A stretch of DNA of 64,000 bases from Tessaracoccus sp. SD287 (GTDB taxonomy: Bacteria > Actinomycetota > Actinomycetes > Propionibacteriales > Propionibacteriaceae), in contig NZ_JADIJQ010000009.1 in assembly GCF_017355265.1 (NCBI RefSeq), forward strand, positions 1 to 64,000. Direction: 5' to 3'. The notes beneath the pieces were generated by a model that worked only from the letters and a program-made list of their open reading frames with translations, searched no databases and was not told the origin of the DNA. This document shows positions 29,121 to 35,899 of the stretch, piece after piece (the first letter of the stretch is position 1; each line of letters starts with the position of its first letter). The position numbers and the translations under genes are program-made.

Positions 29121-29576
29121 GCGGGATGCCTCCTCGTCACCGGTGAGGACCTGCAGGTCCAGCAGGGAGCGACGCAGGGCGTCGAGCCGCCGGCTGCCCA
29201 GGACCTGGCGCCAGTCGTCCTCGATGCGGGCTTCCTCGGCGCGGGCATGGGGGATGATGGCGCGTCCCCGCTCGGTCAGTCGGACCAGGCGAGCTCGACC
29301 GTCGGCTGGGTCGGGCAGGCGTTCGACGTACCCGTCGGCCTCGAGCCGGTCCACCAGGGGGACGGCTGTCTGCTTGGCGATGCGGGCGCGCTCAGCCAGG
29401 ACGACCAGACGCGTGCCGTCCGGGTCAATGCCGGCCAGCAGGCGCGCCTGGGCCCTGGAGATGTCATCAAACCCCGCCTCGGCGATGGCACCCACGATGC
29501 GGTCCTCGGCCGCCCGGAAGGACGTGAACAGCAGCAACACCGTGGGCCACTCCCATGGCTCATCTGGCAACGACAC
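29118..29576 (-). CDS. MarR-family transcriptional regulator
   Basis: 152 aa. A winged-helix MarR fold: the recognition-helix region is LAERARIAKQTAVPLVDRLE and the wing is DPADGRARLVRLTERGRAI. I chose GTG 29576, preceded by AGGAG with a five-base spacer. No good start lies upstream. It is divergent from the mycothiol-type enzyme gene. A short dyad sits over the -10 elements of both promoters, suggesting auto-repression and control of the divergent operon. The ligand is unknown. Confidence 0.85.
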   Translation of the reverse strand: MSLPDEPWEWPTVLLLFTSFRAAEDRIVGAIAEAGFDDISRAQARLLAGIDPDGTRLVVLAERARIAKQTAVPLVDRLEADGYVERLPDPADGRARLVRLTERGRAIIPHARAEEARIEDDWRQVLGSRRLDALRRSLLDLQVLTGDEEASR

Positions 29577-29609
29577 GATTTCTCCTGGGGACGGGGGCAC
29601 GGACCACTC

Positions 29610-29638
29610 TTGTCCACCAGCCAGAATAGTCCTATTAT
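29610..29638 (+). promoter_or_regulatory. Promoter of the mycothiol-type enzyme gene
   Basis: TTGTCC (29610-29615) and TATTAT (29633-29638) are separated by exactly 17 bases, a good sigma-70-like promoter 31 nt before ATG 29670. On the other strand TATTCT (29628-29623) could be the -10 of the MarR gene. Confidence 0.6.
29625..29636. promoter_or_regulatory. Candidate MarR operator dyad
   Basis: AATAG-TC-CTATT is a perfect 5-bp dyad overlapping the -10 regions of both divergent promoters. That position suits an auto-regulating MarR repressor, but half-sites this short need testing. Confidence 0.45.
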
Positions 29639-29669
29639 CGAACCATCTGCACGACGGGAGGGGACTCCG

Positions 29670-30407
29670 ATGGACGACGAACAGGTGTGGGCCGCCGTGG
29701 ATGCACGGCGAGCAGGGCTGGTCGAGTTGTTGTCCGGCCTGGCCCAGCGCGACTGGGAACTCACCTCGGTCTGCCCGGAATGGACGATCAAGGACGTCGC
29801 CGCCCACCTGACGATGCCGTCGCTGGGCCTCCGCACGATGCTCGGCCTGGCCCTGCGCCACCGGCGCGGCACGAACACCTTGATCCGGGAGGGCTCGCGG
29901 GAACTGGCCAGACGGCACTCCCCCGACCAGATCATCGAGCAACTGCGGGCCATGATTGGCTACCACCGCCACTTCCCCACGCTCACCTGCCGGGAGGCGC
30001 TGATCGACATTCTGGGCCACAGCCTGGACATCGCGATCCCGCTGGCTGCGGCCGGCTCCACCCCTGCGGCCCAGCTGGCGTGCGGCCTGCCCGCCGAGCA
30101 GGTGGCGGAGGCGGCCGATCACGTCCTGTCCTACCGCGGCAATCGCAAGTCCAAGGTCTTCGCCCCCGTCCCCCTGGATGGCCTGCTGCTGCGGGCCACC
30201 GACCACCCATGGAGTGCTGGCGCCGGACGTGAGGTCAGCGGGACCATGACCGACCTGTTCCTGCTGCTGATCGGCCGGGACGTGCACCTGGACCGACTGG
30301 TGGGTCCGGGGTGCCGCAGGTGCAGGACGACTCAGGGCGGCTCAGTACGGGTTGAGGACGACGGAGACGATCATGGCTGCGAATGTCCGAATAGGGTGGC
30401 GAGGTGA
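29670..30407 (+). CDS. Maleylpyruvate-isomerase-family mycothiol-dependent (DinB-like) enzyme
   Basis: 245 aa. The N-terminal four-helix MDMPI fold shows TSVCPEWTIKDVAAHLTM, where the histidine is a metal ligand, and ILGHSLDIAIPL, with the second His/Asp pair. Such proteins use mycothiol in actinobacterial isomerisation or detoxification; the substrate is unknown. ATG 29670 has GGGAGGGGACTCCG upstream. The last ~30 residues, after LDRLVGPG, are Cys/Arg/Asp-rich and unlike the family. One more G in the GGGG at 30308-30311 would instead give GPGV and a stop at 30353-30355, so a frameshift or sequencing error is possible. As read, it overlaps menE by GTGA. Confidence 0.75.
   Translation: MDDEQVWAAVDARRAGLVELLSGLAQRDWELTSVCPEWTIKDVAAHLTMPSLGLRTMLGLALRHRRGTNTLIREGSRELARRHSPDQIIEQLRAMIGYHRHFPTLTCREALIDILGHSLDIAIPLAAAGSTPAAQLACGLPAEQVAEAADHVLSYRGNRKSKVFAPVPLDGLLLRATDHPWSAGAGREVSGTMTDLFLLLIGRDVHLDRLVGPGCRRCRTTQGGSVRVEDDGDDHGCECPNRVAR
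30392..30397 (+). promoter_or_regulatory. -10 element TAGGGT of menE
   Basis: TAGGGT ends six bases before GTG 30404, the spacing expected for a leaderless mRNA. It implies menE-menA can be transcribed independently of the upstream gene. Confidence 0.5.
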
Positions 30408-31501
30408 TCCCCACCGTCTGCCGCCCCGACGAGATCTTGCGCCTGCTTCCCGACGCGCTGGCCGGACGAGCCGTCCTGCTGCCTGTCAAGGATTCCCGCG
30501 ACGCTGAGCCGCTCCGGCCAGACCTTCCGGTCATCGAGCCCGGTGCCGCGGTGATCGTGACCACGTCCGGGTCGACCGGTACCCCCAAGGGTGTCGTGCT
30601 GTCGGCCGCTGCCCTGCTGGCCTCGGCCGGCGCCACGCGTGAGCGGCTCGGTGCCGCGATGCGCTGGTACTCCCCGCTGCCGCAGCACTACGTCGCCGGG
30701 TTGATGGTGCTCGTGCGTTCCCTGGAGGCCGGCACCGAGCCGGTGCTGCTGGCCAGTGACCTGTCCGACCTGCCGCCGGCCGACCTGGCCGAACCCCGGG
30801 CGCTGTCGATCGTCCCGACCCACCTGCACCGCGCCCTCGACGACCCGGAGACTACCGGCCGACTGGCGGCTTTCGACGCCGTCCTGCTGGGCGGGGCACC
30901 CGCGCGTCCCGACCTGCTCGACCGCGCCCGCGCCGCCGGCATCCGAGTGGTGACCACCTATGGCATGAGTGAGACCAGCGGCGGGTGCGTCTATGACGGC
31001 GTCCCCCTCGACGGTGTCGACGTCCTGGTCGACCCCAACGATGGACGCATCAGCCTGGCCGGGCCGACGCTGTTCAGCGGCTACCGCCTCGACCCCGGAC
31101 TCACCGCCGAGACGTTGGTGGGGGGACGCCTGCTGACCCACGACCGCGGCGTGTGGCAGGACGGTCGACTGCACGTCACCGGACGCATCGACGACGTCGT
31201 GATCAGCGGCGGGGTCAATGTCGACCTGGCCGAGGTGCAGCGCCACCTGGCCCTGGTCGACCCGCACCCCGGTGTCGTCGTCGGGGTGCCCGACCAGGAG
31301 TGGGGCACCCGCATCGTCCTGGTCACCGAATCGGGCGAGACCGACCTGGCGCTGTGGCGCCAGCGCCTGGCCGGCGCCGGCCTGGCCCGCCCGGCGCTGC
31401 CCCGCCAGGTGGTCACGGTCTTTCGACTGCCGCGCACCGTCTCTGGCAAGATCGATCGGCAGGCCCTGGTCGCGGCCGTGACCCGCACCTCGACCAGTTG
31501 A
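30404..31501 (+). CDS. menE: o-Succinylbenzoate-CoA ligase, short actinobacterial form
   Basis: 365 aa, an AMP-forming acyl-CoA synthetase that activates o-succinylbenzoate for ring closure by MenB. Seen: P-loop TTSGSTGTPKGVVLS near residue 50, the aromatic TTYGMSE motif, the hinge GRIDDVVISGGVNV, and the catalytic lysine in TVSGKIDRQAL near the C-terminus. It lacks about 100 N-terminal residues of the E. coli-type enzyme, as is normal for actinobacterial MenE. menA follows 25 nt downstream. Confidence 0.9.
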   Translation: MIPTVCRPDEILRLLPDALAGRAVLLPVKDSRDAEPLRPDLPVIEPGAAVIVTTSGSTGTPKGVVLSAAALLASAGATRERLGAAMRWYSPLPQHYVAGLMVLVRSLEAGTEPVLLASDLSDLPPADLAEPRALSIVPTHLHRALDDPETTGRLAAFDAVLLGGAPARPDLLDRARAAGIRVVTTYGMSETSGGCVYDGVPLDGVDVLVDPNDGRISLAGPTLFSGYRLDPGLTAETLVGGRLLTHDRGVWQDGRLHVTGRIDDVVISGGVNVDLAEVQRHLALVDPHPGVVVGVPDQEWGTRIVLVTESGETDLALWRQRLAGAGLARPALPRQVVTVFRLPRTVSGKIDRQALVAAVTRTSTS

Positions 31502-31526
31502 ACACCCACCCACCCCAGGAGGAACC

Positions 31527-32423
31527 GTGGCCACCAGGCAGCAATGGGTCGAAGGCGCCCGTCCGCGCACCCTGCCCGCCGCCACGGCACCGGTGATGGC
31601 CGGCACCGCCACCGCCTGGCATGCGCTGGGCGAACTCACCGGTCGCGGGTTGCTGCTGGCGCTGCTCGCGGCCGTGGTGGCCCTGGCCCTGCAGGTGGGC
31701 GTGAACTACGCCAACGACTACTCCGACGGCATCCGCGGCACCGACGACGACCGGGTCGGCCCGATGCGCCTGGTCGGCTCCGGAGCCGCCGAACCCCGAC
31801 AGGTCAAGCGGGCCGCCTTCTTCTGTTTCGCCCTGGCCGCCGTGGCCGGTCTGCTCGTCGTCCTGTTGACCCAGGCCTGGTGGCTGCTGGCGGTGGGGGC
31901 GGCGTCGATCCTGGCCGCCTGGTTCTACACCGGCGGCAAGAACCCCTACGGCTATGCCGGGTGGGGTGAGGTCTTCGTCTTCGTCTTCTTCGGCCTGGTG
32001 GCCGTCTGCGGCACCCACTACATCCTGACCGGGGGCCTCACTATCGCCTCCGTGGTGGCCGCCGTCGGTGTCGGGGCGCTGGCGTGCGCCCTGCTGGTGA
32101 CCAACAACCTGCGTGACATTGCTTCCGACATCGCCTCGGGCAAGCGCACCCTGGCCACCCGTCTGGGCGAGCGCGGCACCCGCACCTTCTTCGTCGCGCT
32201 GGTGGTGGTGGCGGCCCTGGGTGTTGTCCTGGTGGCCGCACTGACCACCTGGTGGGCGCTGCTGGGCCTGCTCATGGTCCCGTCGGCTGCCATGTCCATC
32301 CAGGTGGTGGCCTCCGGCGCCCGGGGGCGCGAGCTGGTGCCGGCGCTGAAGTCCACCGGCCTGGCCGAACTGCGGATGGGTCTGGGACTGCTGGCCGGGG
32401 TGGCCGCCACCCATCTGTTCTGA
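31527..32423 (+). CDS. menA: 1,4-Dihydroxy-2-naphthoate polyprenyltransferase
   Basis: A 298-aa integral membrane UbiA-superfamily enzyme with eight to nine hydrophobic helices. It joins the polyprenyl chain to dihydroxynaphthoate. The first aspartate-rich motif is NYANDYSDGIRGTDDDR near residue 68 and the second is NNLRDIASDIASGKRTLA near 192. The GTG start at 31527 has a near-perfect AGGAGGAACC ribosome-binding site. The diphosphate substrate is presumably made by the prenyl synthase at the other end of the nuo cluster. Confidence 0.94.
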   Translation: MATRQQWVEGARPRTLPAATAPVMAGTATAWHALGELTGRGLLLALLAAVVALALQVGVNYANDYSDGIRGTDDDRVGPMRLVGSGAAEPRQVKRAAFFCFALAAVAGLLVVLLTQAWWLLAVGAASILAAWFYTGGKNPYGYAGWGEVFVFVFFGLVAVCGTHYILTGGLTIASVVAAVGVGALACALLVTNNLRDIASDIASGKRTLATRLGERGTRTFFVALVVVAALGVVLVAALTTWWALLGLLMVPSAAMSIQVVASGARGRELVPALKSTGLAELRMGLGLLAGVAATHLF

Positions 32424-32470
32424 CAGGCTGCGGCGTCCGGCACCGACTGGCCCCGGCCCGTCCGCGGGGA

Positions 32471-32476
32471 TATCGT
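32471..32476 (+). promoter_or_regulatory. -10 element TATCGT of the second MarR gene
   Basis: TATCGT ends seven bases before GTG 32484. No ribosome-binding site is visible there, which fits a leaderless transcript. Confidence 0.45.
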
Positions 32477-32483
32477 TAGCTGA

Positions 32484-32978
32484 GTGAAGCATCTGTCGCC
32501 CCTCGGCGGCCCGATGCCCTGCAACGCCAGCCCCGAGGACCCCGCCCAGATGACATCCACTGCTGAACCGACCGTCCAACAGGTCGCCCATGAGTTGCGC
32601 GCCGCGTGCATGCGGATCACCCGCAAGGTCCGCTACGAGGCCTCCCACCTGCCACCCCACCAGGTGGCGGTGCTCTCGCACCTGAACCAGCGTCCCCGCA
32701 CCGCCGCCGAACTGGCCGACGCCGAGTCGGTCAGCGCCCCCAGCATGTCCCGCACGGTCGGTGAGCTCGAAGCCGCCGGGCTGATTTCGCGCGAGGTCTC
32801 GGCCACCGACCGCCGCCAGCGCATTTGCACCGTCACCGACCATGGCCACGCCATGATCGAGGCCATTCGCTCCAGTCGGGACACCTGGATGGTCGAACGC
32901 CTGATCGCCTGCACCGACGAGGAACGCGACACCCTGGTCGAGGCAACCCGACTGCTGAATCGAATGCTCCACCAATGA
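32484..32978 (+). CDS. MarR-family transcriptional regulator
   Basis: 164 aa with a clear MarR winged helix: VLSHLNQRPRTAAELADAE leads into the recognition helix VSAPSMSRTVGELEAAGLI, then the wing VSATDRRQRICTVTDHG. GTG 32484 fits a leaderless start; ATG 32550 is the main alternative and removes 22 poorly structured residues. It overlaps the MFS transporter gene by ATGA, and regulating that exporter is the obvious role. Confidence 0.85.
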   Translation: MKHLSPLGGPMPCNASPEDPAQMTSTAEPTVQQVAHELRAACMRITRKVRYEASHLPPHQVAVLSHLNQRPRTAAELADAESVSAPSMSRTVGELEAAGLISREVSATDRRQRICTVTDHGHAMIEAIRSSRDTWMVERLIACTDEERDTLVEATRLLNRMLHQ

Positions 32979-34264
32979 ACTCGACGTTTGCGAGCCTGCG
33001 TGTTCGCAACTACCGGCTGTGGTTCATCGGTGTCACCACCAGCAACGTGGGCCAGTGGATGTCGCGCACCGCCGCCAGTTGGCTGGTCCTGGTCACCCTG
33101 ACCGACGGCAACGCCCGCGCCCTGGGCTGGGTGACCAGCCTCAACTTCCTGCCCACCCTGCTGCTCGTCCCGATCGCCGGTTCCATCGCCGACCGCTACA
33201 GCAAGCGGCTGGTGATGAACTGCGCCCAGGTCGTGCTCGCCATCGACGCCCTGGTGCTGGCGCTCCTGGTCATCACCGGACGGGTGGAACTGTGGCACGT
33301 CTACGCCCTGGCCCTGGTCGACGGCATCGCCGCGGCGATTGACCAGCCCGCCCGCCAGTCCATGGCCGCCGAACTGGTGCCCAAGGAACTGCTGACCAAT
33401 GCCATCAGCCTCAACTCCGCCTCGTTCAACATGGCCCGCCTGGTCGGTCCCGGCATCGCCGGGTTCCTGATCGCGGCCATCGACACCGGCCCCGTCCTGG
33501 CGGTCAGCGTGTTCACCTTCGCGGCGCTGATCAGTTCGCTGTTGCTGATGGACCGCTCGAAGATGAGCAACACCCGCGCCAAGCGGGGACAGGGCGGCAT
33601 GGTGCAGGGCGTGAGGTACGTGGCCCGGCGCGTCGACCTGCTGGTGTTGCTGGTGATCGCCTTCGTGATGGGCGCCTTCGGCTTCAACTTCGCCATCAGC
33701 AACGCGGTGATGGCCACCGAGGCCTTCGGCCGTGGTGCCAGCGAGTACGGCCTGCTGGGCTCGGTGATGGGCATCGGCTCGTTGACCGCCGCCCTCACCG
33801 CCGCGCGCCGGGAGCGGCCCCGGTTCCGGTTCATCCTGGCGGCCATGGGAGGCTTCGCGGTCTGCATGATCGCCTCGTCCTTCGCCCCCAACTACTACGT
33901 CTTCGCGCTGCTGATGATCCCCATCGGCTACTGCGCGGTCACCACGCTGATCAGCGCCAACGCCCTGGTGCAGACCAGTGTCAGCCCCGAGATGCGCGGT
34001 CGGGTGATGAGTGTGTGGGGTGCGGTCATCCTGGGCGGCACCCCGATCGTCTCCCCCATCGTGGGCTGGATGGGTGACGTCATCGGCCCCCGGTGGACGG
34101 TACTGGGCCCGGCCATTCCGGTGCTGCTCACCTTCGTCGGGGTCACCGCCTGGATCATGCGCCACGACCGGCTCTCGGTGCGCTTCGACCGCGCCAAGAA
34201 GGCGCCCTGGTTGACGCTGGTGCACGGCAGGGTGACCGAGGACATGCCCCATCCGCTGCGCTGA
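32975..34264 (+). CDS. MFS transporter
   Basis: 429 aa with about 12 transmembrane helices. Family features include the loop 2-3 motif GSIADRYSKRLVM and the central cytosolic loop NTRAKRGQGGMVQGVRY between the two six-helix halves. It resembles the MFS_3/EntS-type drug or siderophore exporters. I chose ATG 32975, which overlaps the MarR stop, because the first helix (LRVRNYRLWFIGVTTSN) starts directly after it. The substrate is unknown. Control by the upstream MarR protein suggests a toxic small molecule. Confidence 0.88.
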   Translation: MNSTFASLRVRNYRLWFIGVTTSNVGQWMSRTAASWLVLVTLTDGNARALGWVTSLNFLPTLLLVPIAGSIADRYSKRLVMNCAQVVLAIDALVLALLVITGRVELWHVYALALVDGIAAAIDQPARQSMAAELVPKELLTNAISLNSASFNMARLVGPGIAGFLIAAIDTGPVLAVSVFTFAALISSLLLMDRSKMSNTRAKRGQGGMVQGVRYVARRVDLLVLLVIAFVMGAFGFNFAISNAVMATEAFGRGASEYGLLGSVMGIGSLTAALTAARRERPRFRFILAAMGGFAVCMIASSFAPNYYVFALLMIPIGYCAVTTLISANALVQTSVSPEMRGRVMSVWGAVILGGTPIVSPIVGWMGDVIGPRWTVLGPAIPVLLTFVGVTAWIMRHDRLSVRFDRAKKAPWLTLVHGRVTEDMPHPLR

Positions 34265-34265
34265 A

Positions 34266-34271
34266 TAGGAT
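34266..34271 (+). promoter_or_regulatory. -10 element TAGGAT of the GDPD/IMPase fusion gene
   Basis: TAGGAT ends seven bases before GTG 34279. The alternative ATG at 34270 lies inside this hexamer, so both cannot be used together. Confidence 0.5.
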
Positions 34272-34278
34272 GGGGCCC

Positions 34279-35838
34279 GTGTCTGCCAACGTCGCCGCCC
34301 CCGAGTCCCCCACCGCCGTCCGCATCATTGCCCGCGGCGGTGACGCCGAGTCGGCCCGCGAGAACACCCTGGCCGCCATCCTGGCTGCGATCGACGCCAA
34401 GGCCACCGACGTCCAGGTCGACGTGCGCACCAGTGCCGACGGCATCACCATGGTCATTGGCGATGCCACCACCCTGCGCCTGTGGGGCCACGCCGCCCCC
34501 GTCGCCCGCCAAACCGCGGACGATCTGGCGGCCCTCGGCACCGAGGGCACCCGCATCCCCACCCTGGGCCAGGTCCTTGACCTGCTGGCCGACACCGACC
34601 AGGCGCCCCGCCTGGTCATCAACACCCCCGCCGCCGACGCCGCCGCCGCCTGGACCACGCTGCGCCAGCACCCCGCCGGCCGCCACCTCGACGTTGTCTG
34701 GCGCGGCGACACCGCCGCGATGGGCACCATTCGCCGCCTGGACGCCGACGCCAGCCTCCACCTGCCCCACCCCGGCGGCGACCTGGACGAGTCGGCGATC
34801 GCGGCGCTGCGACCCGAGGCCATCGACGTCGACTTCGCGCTGCTCAGCCCCGAGCTGGTTCGCGCCGCGCGCGCCCTGGGCCTGCAGACGCTGGTGGGCA
34901 CCCTGTCGGATGCCGAACAGATGAGTTGGGCCATCGACGTCGGTGCCGACCAGATCGTCACCGACCGTCCCCGCCTGCTGCGCCAACTGGCGACCACGGG
35001 CTACAGCCCGCTGGCATTGGCCTGGGCAGGGGCCGACCGGGTGGCCGAACGCCTCGGACTGGGCGACGAGCTGGCCACGTGGCTGCAGGTGGCCCGCCAG
35101 GTCGCCGAGTGGACCATCCACTACACCCGCACGGCTGCGCTGGGCACCATCGAGACCAAGGGCCACCCCGCCGACGTGGTGACGGCCGTCGACCGGGCCG
35201 TGGAACAGCACGTCCGCTCGGTGATCGCCCACGAACTGCCCGACCACGTGGTGGTCGGTGAGGAGTTCGGCGGCGCGGCCGACACCGGCCGGCCGACCTG
35301 GTTCCTCGACCCGGTCGACGGCACCAACAACCTGGGCAGCCACCTGCCCTGGACCTCGATGAGCCTGGCGCTGGCCATCGACGGCCAGCCGGTAGTCGCC
35401 GTCGTCGCCCAACCGTGGACTGGCGAGATCTTCCTGGCGGCCCGCGGTTTCGGCGCCGTCCTCAACGGACGGCCGCTGCAACTGGGCCGGGTCAACGCCC
35501 TGGCCGGTCGCACCGTGATGACCGAACTCCACGTCCACGAGTTCCACCCCGGCCAGGACGACTTCATCCGGCGCCTGGGCGAGCACCATGTGGTCACCCG
35601 GATCATGGGTTCGGGCACGCTCACCCTGGCCCGGATCGCCGCCGGGGACTCGGTGGCGGGCATCGTGGAACGCTTCCACCCGGTCGACCACCTGGCCGGC
35701 GCCCTGATCGCCCACGAGGCGGGCGCCCGGGTGGTCAACTCCGATGGCGACGACAACCTGTTCCCCGACGGCGGTGGCATGATGGTCGCCGCCCCGGGGG
35801 CAGCCGAAAGACTGTGGCCCTTGTGGCAGCCGCAGTAG
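34279..35838 (+). CDS. Degenerate GDPD domain fused to an inositol-monophosphatase domain
   Basis: About 519 aa in two parts. Residues 1-240 follow the glycerophosphodiester phosphodiesterase barrel (ENTLAAILAAID, then DVQVDVRTSADG, GADQIVTDRP), but the catalytic histidines are gone: the usual HRG is ARG (IIARGG) and the usual HD is GD (MVIGDATTLR). Residues ~250-519 are an inositol-monophosphatase-type phosphatase with intact metal motifs VVGEEFGG, FLDPVDGTNN and HPVDHLAGALIAHEAGA. The phosphatase half is therefore probably active on a sugar or inositol phosphate. The N-terminal half may be a binding or regulatory pseudoenzyme. GTG 34279 fits a leaderless start. Confidence 0.82.
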   Translation: MSANVAAPESPTAVRIIARGGDAESARENTLAAILAAIDAKATDVQVDVRTSADGITMVIGDATTLRLWGHAAPVARQTADDLAALGTEGTRIPTLGQVLDLLADTDQAPRLVINTPAADAAAAWTTLRQHPAGRHLDVVWRGDTAAMGTIRRLDADASLHLPHPGGDLDESAIAALRPEAIDVDFALLSPELVRAARALGLQTLVGTLSDAEQMSWAIDVGADQIVTDRPRLLRQLATTGYSPLALAWAGADRVAERLGLGDELATWLQVARQVAEWTIHYTRTAALGTIETKGHPADVVTAVDRAVEQHVRSVIAHELPDHVVVGEEFGGAADTGRPTWFLDPVDGTNNLGSHLPWTSMSLALAIDGQPVVAVVAQPWTGEIFLAARGFGAVLNGRPLQLGRVNALAGRTVMTELHVHEFHPGQDDFIRRLGEHHVVTRIMGSGTLTLARIAAGDSVAGIVERFHPVDHLAGALIAHEAGARVVNSDGDDNLFPDGGGMMVAAPGAAERLWPLWQPQ

Positions 35839-35899
35839 GCGCAGCGATAGCATTTCCCACACCCGTTGTTGAATCCACCACCGCAGTTGGAGATTTGTG

